Shown in pieces: positions 1 through 7,252 of a stretch of DNA of 64,000 nt. The notes under the pieces were generated by a model that was given only the letters and a program-made list of their open reading frames with translations, was not told the DNA's origin and ran no database searches. The stretch is taken from contig NZ_JABEPE010000001.1 of assembly GCF_026788005.1 (NCBI RefSeq), positions 62,001-126,000 of the forward strand. The letters are read 5' to 3'. A program made the position numbers and the translations under genes. Positions within the stretch are counted from its first letter, which is position 1. Each line of letters begins with the position of its first letter. The DNA comes from Alteromonas sp. a30. GTDB taxonomy: Bacteria; Pseudomonadota; Gammaproteobacteria; Enterobacterales; Alteromonadaceae.

Positions 1-967
1 TGTTGTAGTTAACTAAAAGCTCCCAGCCATTAGCAAAGCTGTGTTGCACGTTAGCGAATACATTTTTGCCTGTTGTTTCCCATTCTGTCCATGTCGCTGC
101 GGTGGTAGTAGATACATCCCAATCGGTTGTGCTGCCATCAGTGTAAAAGCTAGGTAAAGCGCCCCACGTTGGCGATGTTGGATCGTTATTTTGGTAGCTC
201 GCTCCCACGCGCACTAGCGTATTTTTGCTCACATCCGCTTCAAAAACACCATATAAAACGGAAACGCTGTCTTCATATAAATCAAGAAAGGATTCGCCAT
301 CTTGATACTTTGCTACAACACGACCTCGCATTGTGCCGCTGCGGTTGAGCCCAGTGCTAACATCAGCACTTAATTCACGACTTTCCCAGCTACCAATTGC
401 CGCATTTACAAAGCCCGTTAGCTCTGTACTGTTAGCGCGCTTTCTGACAAGGTTGATAGAAGCAGAAGGATCACCCGCGCCAGTTAATAATCCCGTGGCA
501 CCACGCACAAACTCAATACGCTCGTAGATAGAAACATCTTGTATGGTTTCGCCTGAATCACCAGCGAGACTCCAAGAAAGTGGCACACCATCAATTTGAT
601 AATTGCTGATTTCAAAGCCCCGTGCTTGCAGTGTATTACGCACGTTATCAATTTCTTTTGCTGATACACCAACCGCGTTTAATACGGTATCGACAATGGT
701 ATCAAGCGCCTGATCTTGAACGCGCAATTCGGTAATTACACTCACCGATTGCGGTGTTTCACGTAAGGTTAATCCCAACCCTGTTGCGGTATCAATGACT
801 TCACTAACAGTATAACCACCACTTACTGTAATTCGCTCGATGCTGGGGTCAGCGTTGGTTGCGTTAGTTTGGATATCAGTTTGAGTTTGGGCATGTGCCA
901 TCCCCGTACAGGCAAAAGCGATTGATGCAGTTAATGGCATCAATGTGAATCGATTTTTAATGCTCAC
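1..967 (-). CDS. TonB-dependent siderophore receptor, 5' part (cut by window edge)
   Basis: This is the N-terminal ~322 residues of an outer-membrane receptor that imports a ferric siderophore using TonB energy; the rest of the barrel lies beyond base 1. A GTG start at 967 gives a good signal peptide ending in AHA before QTQTD, and AAGG lies about 9 bases upstream. A TonB-box-like stretch (ERITVSG) follows. Then comes the plug-domain hallmark LRETPQSVSVIT and later VRGATGLLTGAGDPSASIN, typical of the FpvA/FhuE/FecA siderophore subclass. No N-terminal STN signalling domain is seen. It is divergent from a PepSY protein with a Fur-like box between them, so iron control is likely. The substrate cannot be named from this fragment. 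Confidence 0.9.
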   Translation of the reverse strand, partial: MSIKNRFTLMPLTASIAFACTGMAHAQTQTDIQTNATNADPSIERITVSGGYTVSEVIDTATGLGLTLRETPQSVSVITELRVQDQALDTIVDTVLNAVGVSAKEIDNVRNTLQARGFEISNYQIDGVPLSWSLAGDSGETIQDVSIYERIEFVRGATGLLTGAGDPSASINLVRKRANSTELTGFVNAAIGSWESRELSADVSTGLNRSGTMRGRVVAKYQDGESFLDLYEDSVSVLYGVFEADVSKNTLVRVGASYQNNDPTSPTWGALPSFYTDGSTTDWDVSTTTAATWTEWETTGKNVFANVQHSFANGWELLVNYN

Positions 968-1007
968 AGAATACAACCTTGTGTCAATTTAATGAAAATA
1001 ATTTAAT

Positions 1008-1026
1008 GATAATGCGATTAATTATT
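1008..1026. promoter_or_regulatory. Fur-box-like site between the siderophore receptor and the PepSY gene
   Basis: The 19-mer GATAATGCGATTAATTATT matches the Fur consensus (GATAAT-GATAAT-C-ATTATC) at about 14 of 19 positions and lies in an AT-rich divergent spacer. It could control both genes. The match is by eye, and AT-rich spacers give chance matches. Confidence 0.5.
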
Positions 1027-1102
1027 ATTTGCGTTATGATGTTAGCGCTTTCCTTTTTATCTGGAAAGACATTTTTATAATTCACAAAAAAAACACAGCA
1101 GT

Positions 1103-2266
1103 ATGAACAACACTAAACGCTCGAAACTAACAAACCGCTTTTGGTTTCAATTACACGGATGGTTTTCCCTCCCTCTTTGGATACTATTCTGTTTCATCGC
1201 TTTAACGGGGAGCATTGCTTCAATTAGTCACGAATTAACGTGGTTAACTAATCCCAATGCCAGAGCCACGAACCCTGACTCCGTTAGTGCCAAATCCCCC
1301 GACGACATTATTCAAATTGTGCAGCAAGCGCATCCAAGTGCAGATATATCTGGCATGAGCACCTTTGAACCTTATCTGGTGAATGCGGTGTTGTTTTCCG
1401 ATAAAGACAAACCCTTCGCCATTGCCTACGTAAATCAATACACAGGTGAAATACAAGAAATCAACACAGGTACCACATTTATTACCTTTATGCGTTCACT
1501 ACACGGTTGGTTACTTTTCCCTTGGCATCATGGTTACAGTGTGGGCTATTATCTTGTCAGCCTATTTTCGCTGCTGTTAATGGGGGCCGTTGTCACGGGT
1601 ATGATTGTTTACAAAAAGTTTTGGCGCGCCTTTTTCCAATTTAAACTGCGTTTTCACCAAGGCGGGCGCACTTTTCTGTCCGATCTACATAGGCTTTGCG
1701 GCGTGTGGTCTATTTGGTTCATGATTATCATGAGCTTAACGGGTTTATGGTATTTAATTCAGGCGGTAATGTGGCATAACGATGTAGAAATTGACCCCTA
1801 CCCCAATATTATTCCTGTAGAACACATCCCGATGCAAAAGACATCCGTTCCTAATGCCGCAGAGCGTGTTAAAACCGCGCTGGCAGCAGCAAAAGCGACT
1901 TATCCTGATTTTGAGTTGAGCTACATGATGTTGCCTGAACACAACCGAGATACGTTAAAACTTTACGGTAGTGGTAATGATATTTTCTATGATAATTTCA
2001 GTTATGTTGTTGCAGTGGATCCATGGAGTGGCAATGTAACCCATGAATTGAGTCCTGATAATATGAACCTGACTCAAAGTGTGATGCATATTGCCGATCC
2101 CCTGCATTTTGGTTACATCGGTGGACTGTGGACTAAGTTTATTTGGTTTTTCTTTGGTTTAGTTTTATCAGGAATGATGCTTTCCGGCTTTTTAATGTGG
2201 CGTAAACGCGTGATTACGCCAAAAGCAAAACGCCCAGCCACACAAAACAAGGAGGTAATATCATGA
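1103..2266 (+). CDS. PepSY-associated TM (PiuB-like) iron-regulated membrane protein
   Basis: A 387-residue inner-membrane protein of the PepSY_TM family. Members sit beside ferric-siderophore receptors and are thought to help reduce or release siderophore iron at the inner membrane. Four or more membrane segments are visible: about residues 17-40, 145-168, 195-220 and 350-372. Histidines occur in or near helices (HGWFSLP, RSLHGWLLFPWHHG, DLHRLCGVW, HIADPLHFG), as expected if the protein binds heme. The stop overlaps the next gene by four bases (ATGA), and a very strong ribosome site for that gene lies inside this gene's 3' end, so the two are probably coupled. Divergence from a TonB receptor supports an iron role; the exact reaction is not known. 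Confidence 0.8.
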   Translation: MNNTKRSKLTNRFWFQLHGWFSLPLWILFCFIALTGSIASISHELTWLTNPNARATNPDSVSAKSPDDIIQIVQQAHPSADISGMSTFEPYLVNAVLFSDKDKPFAIAYVNQYTGEIQEINTGTTFITFMRSLHGWLLFPWHHGYSVGYYLVSLFSLLLMGAVVTGMIVYKKFWRAFFQFKLRFHQGGRTFLSDLHRLCGVWSIWFMIIMSLTGLWYLIQAVMWHNDVEIDPYPNIIPVEHIPMQKTSVPNAAERVKTALAAAKATYPDFELSYMMLPEHNRDTLKLYGSGNDIFYDNFSYVVAVDPWSGNVTHELSPDNMNLTQSVMHIADPLHFGYIGGLWTKFIWFFFGLVLSGMMLSGFLMWRKRVITPKAKRPATQNKEVIS

Positions 2267-2715
2267 GAAATGCCAATAAAAGCGTTTGGAAAAGATACCA
2301 ATATTTGCTCAATGGCATGTTATTAGCATTGCCTGTTTTATTTTTGTATCAATCACTTACCCCAAGTTTCCCTGCGAGCTTAGGCACTAAAACCGTGGGC
2401 GAATTTGAAATCAGCGCCATGCCATTTGATGCCAACCCGCCTTATTTACACGATGGTGTTTACGTTAAAGATTTTATGGTGACGTTTACGAAGGGCAATG
2501 TTGATGAGATTCGCCAAGCTTATTTAAATATTGGCGAAAAAGCACGTCCACTTAACCAAATGCAGCGCGCTTCAGAAGGTATTTTACATGGCAGCCGCTA
2601 CGGGAAACATGTTCATGCATTGGCTTCTGAGAGCATCCATCCATCAGACAAAGTATGGTTAACAATTGAGCATTGGGATGGTCGTATTGAGCAGGTGAAT
2701 TGGGACTGGCGCTGA
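2263..2715 (+). CDS. Small membrane-anchored partner of the PepSY protein, unknown function
   Basis: A 150-residue protein with one N-terminal membrane segment (about residues 14-30, LNGMLLALPVLFLYQSL) and a periplasmic remainder with no catalytic motif I recognise. AAGGAGG about 8 bases before the ATG is a near-perfect ribosome site, and the start overlaps the PepSY stop by 4 bases, so it is probably made in fixed ratio with that protein. The C-terminal part (HVHALASESIHPSDKVWLTI, then a Trp-rich end) suggests a compact beta-rich domain. It may be an accessory subunit in siderophore-iron release. Confidence 0.7.
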   Translation: MRNANKSVWKRYQYLLNGMLLALPVLFLYQSLTPSFPASLGTKTVGEFEISAMPFDANPPYLHDGVYVKDFMVTFTKGNVDEIRQAYLNIGEKARPLNQMQRASEGILHGSRYGKHVHALASESIHPSDKVWLTIEHWDGRIEQVNWDWR

Positions 2716-2731
2716 AATAGCGCCTTTGAGG

Positions 2732-3187
2732 CTAATCAATATGCGTGGAAAAATCGTAGAATGCTGTTACGCTTTGCTGTGTTTTTTCGTGTTTCCATTG
2801 CGTTGTTAAACGCCAGTTCATATCGGGTTCACTGCAACTTCCTAAGAAAAAAACCGCTTGATATTGGTTTTTCTGGCTCTGACTTTCTTGTATGAGAAGG
2901 GGGGTTTTTCCCATATACATATTCACCCCTTCAACCCACCCTCGTTCAAGTTTCCAACCTTTGGATAAAAACAATATCGCCTGAATTTCCTCCTCAACGA
3001 GCACGGGATCAGGTGCCAGTTTTACCTTCAGCTTGGCATAGGTTTGACAATCGTCTCCATCTAAACACACTTTTGTCCCCTGATGAGATTTTCCCGACTG
3101 AAACCCCGCTAGTTGATCGGAAAAAATATAAGAAAAAACTACCAATAAGAGCAGTAATGTTACCGAGATAATCGCTTTCAGTTGCAC
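2732..3187 (-). CDS. Hypothetical membrane-anchored protein next to the cbb3 operon
   Basis: About 151 residues with one N-terminal hydrophobic helix (LKAIISVTLLLLLVVFSYIF) and an exported domain containing a few cysteines (VCLDGDDCQTY, GSCSEPD). There is no ATG at the start: GTG at 3187 with AAAGG about ten bases upstream is preferred over TTG at 3190. It is divergent from ccoN, and an FNR-like box lies about 50 bases upstream, so it may share oxygen control with the oxidase. The family is not recognised. Its position suggests, but does not show, a link to cbb3 function. Confidence 0.6.
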   Translation of the reverse strand: MQLKAIISVTLLLLLVVFSYIFSDQLAGFQSGKSHQGTKVCLDGDDCQTYAKLKVKLAPDPVLVEEEIQAILFLSKGWKLERGWVEGVNMYMGKTPLLIQESQSQKNQYQAVFFLGSCSEPDMNWRLTTQWKHEKTQQSVTAFYDFSTHID

Positions 3188-3190
3188 CAA

Positions 3191-3526
3191 ATTTAGCCTT
3201 TATTTTGAGTTTCTGCGTATAAGCTACTTTGTAACCTTGACCAAGATCAATTTAAAGTCGAAGGTACTGTTAATTTCTTTTCAAAAACCGTATTATCTGC
3301 CGCGTTTAGCTTCCGGCAATTGCAGCATTTTTAGCTAACAAATCGGCACATTACGAACTATGCTTGTATCATCTTTAAGTTGTTATCAAGGCAGTTTGTA
3401 GACATTTTAAAGATGTATGTAAGTCGTATTTAAATAGAATGTTACGCGGTTGTGAAAAGAAGCTTAAAACCGATACTAAAATAATTAACCGCATTGAACT
3501 GATTAACTAGTGGAAGAACTCCGAAA
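3191..3526. other. 336-base intergenic region upstream of ccoN
   Basis: It holds the divergent promoter area of the hypothetical gene and ccoN. The only strong motif seen is the FNR-like box at 3237-3250. The remaining ~275 bases before ccoN are AT-rich with no clear hairpin, small gene or second FNR box, so ccoN may have a long leader or a promoter I cannot place. Confidence 0.5.
3237..3250. promoter_or_regulatory. FNR/Anr-like box
   Basis: TTGACCAAGATCAA matches the FNR consensus TTGAT-N4-ATCAA at 9 of 10 defined positions. It lies between the divergent hypothetical gene and ccoN, and a close FNR homologue is encoded at 10.6 kb. cbb3 operons are commonly induced by FNR-type regulators at low oxygen. 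Confidence 0.65.
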
Positions 3527-4960
3527 ATGAGTGAAATGAGTCACACACTCCCGAATTACAACTACAAAGTTGTTAGACAATTTGCAGTCATGACTGTCAT
3601 ATGGGGTATCGTCGGAATGTCTGTCGGTGTTTTACTTGCGGCCCAATTGATTTGGCCCGAGTTAAACTTCGAAACACCCTGGCTTACCTATTCTCGTCTA
3701 AGACCACTTCACACGAACGCTGTTATTTTCGCGTTTGGTGGATGTGCGTTATTTGCTACCTCTTACTACGTTGTCCAACGTACTTGTCAAACTAAGTTGT
3801 TTAGTGACAAGCTTGCTACTTTCACGTTTTGGGGTTGGCAAGCAGTAATTCTTTCTGCTGCGATTTCGTTGCCACTTGGTTACACAACTTCTAAAGAATA
3901 TGCAGAGTTGGAATGGCCAATTGACATCCTAATTGCCGTTGTTTGGATTGCATACTTAATTAACTTCTTTGGAACGTTAGTGATTCGCCGTGTTTCACAT
4001 ATCTACGTTGCCAATTGGTTTTTCGGTGCATTTATTATCACCGTTGCAGTATTGCATATTGGTAATAGTATGGCCGTTCCCGTTTCGCTCACCAAATCCT
4101 ACTCTCTCTATGCTGGGGCAGTAGATGCGATAATGCAGTGGTGGTACGGTCACAACGCCGTCGGTTTCTTCTTAACGGCAGGCTTTTTGGGTATGATGTA
4201 TTACTTCGTTCCTAAGCAAGCCGAACGCCCTGTTTATTCCTATCGTTTATCGGTTATTCACTTCTGGGCACTTATTTCTCTTTATATTTGGGCTGGCCCT
4301 CACCACCTTCACTACACTGCACTTCCAGATTGGACTCAGTCATTAGGTATGGTGATGTCAATTATTCTATTTGTGCCTTCTTGGGGGGGAATGATCAACG
4401 GTATCATGACGCTTTCTGGTGCTTGGCATAAATTACGTACCGACCCAATTTTACGTTTCCTTATCGTTTCTTTGTCTTTCTACGGCATGTCGACCTTCGA
4501 AGGTCCAATGATGTCAATCAAGACAGTAAACGCCCTTTCTCACTATACAGATTGGACAATTGGTCACGTACACTCAGGGGCTTTAGGCTGGGTTGCAATG
4601 GTATCAATCGGCTCAATTTATCACTTAATCCCAGTGTTATTTGGTCAACCTAAGATGTTCAGTACGCGTTTGATCAACGTGCATTTCTGGTTAACCACAA
4701 TCGGTGTTGTACTTTACATCGTAGCAATGTGGATCTCAGGTATCATGCAAGGTTTGATGTGGCGTGCAATTAATGATGACGGCACATTAACTTATAGCTT
4801 TGTTGAGAGCGTTGAAGCATCAATGCCTTATTACTTCATGCGCTTCTTAGGCGGCTGTTTCATTGTAGTAGGCATGTTGATCATGGCTTACAACGTATTT
4901 AAGACAGTTTCTGCGCCTAAATCTGAAAAGAATGCGCAAGCAGAACCTCAACCGGCATAA
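3527..4960 (+). CDS. ccoN: Cytochrome c oxidase, cbb3-type, subunit I
   Basis: The 477-residue catalytic subunit of the high-affinity cbb3 oxidase reduces O2 to water at a heme b3-CuB centre and pumps protons across the inner membrane. About twelve hydrophobic segments are visible, with the expected histidine motifs: [28 protein letters not shown] (CuB ligands) and HVHSGALGW (heme ligands). Length matches the family. It is the first gene of a tight set: ccoO starts 12 bases downstream, followed by ccoQ and ccoP. An FNR-like box lies in the upstream region. Confidence 0.98.
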   Translation: MSEMSHTLPNYNYKVVRQFAVMTVIWGIVGMSVGVLLAAQLIWPELNFETPWLTYSRLRPLHTNAVIFAFGGCALFATSYYVVQRTCQTKLFSDKLATFTFWGWQAVILSAAISLPLGYTTSKEYAELEWPIDILIAVVWIAYLINFFGTLVIRRVSHIYVANWFFGAFIITVAVLHIGNSMAVPVSLTKSYSLYAGAVDAIMQWWYGHNAVGFFLTAGFLGMMYYFVPKQAERPVYSYRLSVIHFWALISLYIWAGPHHLHYTALPDWTQSLGMVMSIILFVPSWGGMINGIMTLSGAWHKLRTDPILRFLIVSLSFYGMSTFEGPMMSIKTVNALSHYTDWTIGHVHSGALGWVAMVSIGSIYHLIPVLFGQPKMFSTRLINVHFWLTTIGVVLYIVAMWISGIMQGLMWRAINDDGTLTYSFVESVEASMPYYFMRFLGGCFIVVGMLIMAYNVFKTVSAPKSEKNAQAEPQPA

Positions 4961-4972
4961 GGAAAAGACCTG

Positions 4973-5578
4973 ATGAAAAATGTTCATGAGTTAGTAGAAA
5001 AGAATACTGGTCTTCTTACCATTTTTATTCTGATTGCTATCAGTTTTGGTGCAATGGTTGAAATTGCTCCGCTTATGTTTCAACAACATACAATGACGCC
5101 AGTAAAAGGCTTAAAGCCATACACTGCACTGCAAATGGAAGGTCGAGACATCTACATCCGTGAAGGTTGTGTGGGGTGTCATAGCCAAATGGTTCGTCCT
5201 TTCCGCGCAGAAACTGAGCGTTACGGTCACTACTCGGTTGCGGGTGAATCGGTATGGGAGAGACCTTTCCTTTGGGGCTCTAAGCGTACTGGTCCTGACC
5301 TTGCCCGTGTAGGTGGTCGTTATAGTGATGATTGGCATTTTGCACACTTAATGGACCCGCGTTCTGTGGTTCCTGAGTCTAATATGCCGGGCTATCCTTG
5401 GCTTGCTGAAAACACGCTAACAGGTGAATTAACGGCTAAAAAGCTGGAAACCTTCCGTTCTTTAGGCGTGCCATACACGGATGAAGATATTGCGGGCGCA
5501 AAGAAAGCGGTTGAAGGCAAAACGGAAATTCAAGCCCTTATCGCTTATTTGCAATCATTAGGTACGGCATTGAAATGA
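4973..5578 (+). CDS. ccoO: Cytochrome c oxidase, cbb3-type, subunit II
   Basis: A 201-residue monoheme cytochrome c subunit that passes electrons toward CcoN. It has an N-terminal membrane anchor (about residues 14-36) and a CVGCHSQM heme c motif near residue 66 preceded by GRDIYIREG, as in CcoO/FixO; the distal methionine is probably in SNMPGYPWL. The stop overlaps the ccoQ start (ATGA), which indicates translational coupling. Confidence 0.97.
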   Translation: MKNVHELVEKNTGLLTIFILIAISFGAMVEIAPLMFQQHTMTPVKGLKPYTALQMEGRDIYIREGCVGCHSQMVRPFRAETERYGHYSVAGESVWERPFLWGSKRTGPDLARVGGRYSDDWHFAHLMDPRSVVPESNMPGYPWLAENTLTGELTAKKLETFRSLGVPYTDEDIAGAKKAVEGKTEIQALIAYLQSLGTALK

Positions 5579-5754
5579 TAGATTACGGCATGATCGGTAG
5601 TATTTTCACCGTATTAGTATTCGTATTTTTTATTGGAATTGTTGCTTGGGCATATAGTAAGAAATCCAAAAAGGGCTTTGATGAAGCTGCTAATTTGGTT
5701 TTCGATGATGAACCCACTCAAGCCACAAAACAAAATAACGGGAGTCATCGTTAA
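5575..5754 (+). CDS. ccoQ: cbb3 oxidase small subunit CcoQ
   Basis: A 59-residue single-helix protein found in the gap between ccoO and ccoP. ATG at 5575 overlaps the ccoO stop, and its TAA is immediately followed by the ccoP ATG. Residues 6-26 form one membrane helix, followed by a basic KKSKKGF stretch and an acidic tail, as in CcoQ/FixQ. The family stabilises the CcoNO core with CcoP. Size, position and topology all agree. Confidence 0.9.
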   Translation: MIDYGMIGSIFTVLVFVFFIGIVAWAYSKKSKKGFDEAANLVFDDEPTQATKQNNGSHR

Positions 5755-6702
5755 ATGAGTAGTTTTTGGAGCATTTGGATTAGCATCATTAGCTTAGGCA
5801 CAATAATGGGGTGCTTCCTGTTATTACGCTGGTGCTTAAAAAACAAAACTGGTGTTACTGAAGGTGACGATATGCATCATGAATTTGATGGTATCGTTGA
5901 GATTAACAACCCCCTTCCGAAGTGGTGGACCTACTTATTCTACGCTTGTATCGTTTGGGGCTTGGCCTATTTAGCACTGTATCCGGGCTTAGGTAACTTT
6001 GAAGGGATGCTAGGTTGGAAGAGTTCTAATCAAGGCGTTTTAACATTAGAAGAGTCACGCGCAGCGGTAGCGAAAGCAAAGGCTGAAGGTAAGATCGTTC
6101 AGTATGACCGTGAAATCGCACATGCTAAACAAAAGTATGATCCTATCTTTGATGAGTACGCGAGCCGTCCTATTCCAGAGTTAATTAACGACCCAGAAGC
6201 ATTGAAAGTAGGTCAGCGTTTGTTCTTACAAAACTGTTCTCAGTGCCATGGTTCAGATGCACGTGGTCAACTTGGTTTCCCTAACCTGACTGACAACGAT
6301 TGGTTGTACGGCGGTACACCTGAGAAGATTAAGGAAACCTTGTTAGGTGGTCGTAGTGGTCAAATGCCATCATGGGCGAGCTTTGGTGAGCAAGGTGTAA
6401 AAGAAGTTGTTGCTTATACACTGAGCTTAAGTGGTCGTGAAGTTGATGCGGGCCTGAAAGCTGCGGGTGAATCTCGCTTTGCAACTTGTTCAGCATGTCA
6501 TGGCTCTGATGGTAAAGGTAATCAAATGCTAGGCGCACCTAACCTAACTGACAACATTTGGTTGTACGGTGCAACTGAAGAGTCTGTTACCGAAACAGTT
6601 ATGAATGGTCGTAACGGCGTTATGCCATCATTCAAGGACAGATTAGGCGAAAACAAAGTTCACGTTGTTGCTGCTTACATCTATAGCCTTTCTCACAAAT
6701 AA
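5755..6702 (+). CDS. ccoP: Cytochrome c oxidase, cbb3-type, diheme subunit III
   Basis: A 315-residue diheme cytochrome c that receives electrons from soluble or membrane cytochromes. Two N-terminal helices are seen (about residues 5-26 and 57-78). Between them is the family motif DGIVEINNPLPKWW. Two c-type domains follow, with heme sites CSQCH at 161-165 and CSACH at 245-249, each with a downstream methionine (QMPSW, VMPSF). The two-helix N-terminus is the longer CcoP form. A terminator follows directly, so ccoNOQP probably forms its own transcript, partly separate from the assembly genes. Confidence 0.97.
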   Translation: MSSFWSIWISIISLGTIMGCFLLLRWCLKNKTGVTEGDDMHHEFDGIVEINNPLPKWWTYLFYACIVWGLAYLALYPGLGNFEGMLGWKSSNQGVLTLEESRAAVAKAKAEGKIVQYDREIAHAKQKYDPIFDEYASRPIPELINDPEALKVGQRLFLQNCSQCHGSDARGQLGFPNLTDNDWLYGGTPEKIKETLLGGRSGQMPSWASFGEQGVKEVVAYTLSLSGREVDAGLKAAGESRFATCSACHGSDGKGNQMLGAPNLTDNIWLYGATEESVTETVMNGRNGVMPSFKDRLGENKVHVVAAYIYSLSHK

Positions 6703-6717
6703 GTTGTTGTATGTATA

Positions 6718-6743
6718 AGCCTCGCCTTCGGCGGGGCTTTTTC
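6718..6743 (+). terminator. Rho-independent terminator after ccoP
   Basis: AGCCTCGCC and GGCGGGGCT form a 9-bp GC-rich stem (one G-T pair) with a TTC loop, followed by a run of T. It lies 16 bases after the ccoP stop and before ccoH, and may be partly read through. Confidence 0.9.
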
Positions 6744-6757
6744 TAAGTCTCAAAATC

Positions 6758-7252
6758 ATGATAAATAACCACACTCCTCCACCTTGGTATAAACAATTTT
6801 GGCCATGGTTTTTAATCACTGTGCCAGTGGTCACGCTTATTGTAGGTGCCATACTCATAACGCTTGCTACACAAACGCAAGATTCCTTAGTCAAAGATGA
6901 CTATTACAAAGAAGGAAAGCTCATCAATGCTGATTTAAGTCGCGATCAAAAAGCCAAAGATTTAAATATCAGCGCGGAGCTAAATGTGACGGATTCCGAG
7001 GTTGCATTGCACTTTCTATCTGGCGAGCCTGAAGAAGGAGCGGCGCTTACCCTTGAGTTTTTCCACTCTACACTTTCGGATAAAGATTTTTCATTACAAC
7101 TAACAAAAGAAACTGATGGCTTTTATAAAGCCAATATCCCTGCCGCTTTAAAGGGTAAATGGCGAATTACTCTATGGCCTTATCACAAAGAATGGCGTAT
7201 CCAGAAAACGCTCGCTTTCCCCTACTCTGGCCCAGTTAAGTTAACACCGTAA
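6758..7252 (+). CDS. ccoH: FixH/CcoH-family cbb3 assembly protein
   Basis: A 164-residue protein with one N-terminal helix (about residues 11-35, FWPWFLITVPVVTLIVGAIL) and the FixH signature DDYYKEGKLIN just after it. It then has a periplasmic domain ending in the usual WRI and FP segments. CcoH-type proteins help mature cbb3 oxidase, probably with the copper pump CcoI. Its TAA shares a base with the ccoI ATG at 7252. The gene usually found just before it, ccoG, is not between ccoP and ccoH here. Confidence 0.9.
   Translation: MINNHTPPPWYKQFWPWFLITVPVVTLIVGAILITLATQTQDSLVKDDYYKEGKLINADLSRDQKAKDLNISAELNVTDSEVALHFLSGEPEEGAALTLEFFHSTLSDKDFSLQLTKETDGFYKANIPAALKGKWRITLWPYHKEWRIQKTLAFPYSGPVKLTP

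Noticed and set aside
3237-3250. TTGACCA here also looks like half of a RutR site
   Set aside because: The second half (ATCAA) fits FNR and not TGGTCAA, and the neighbour is the cbb3 operon.
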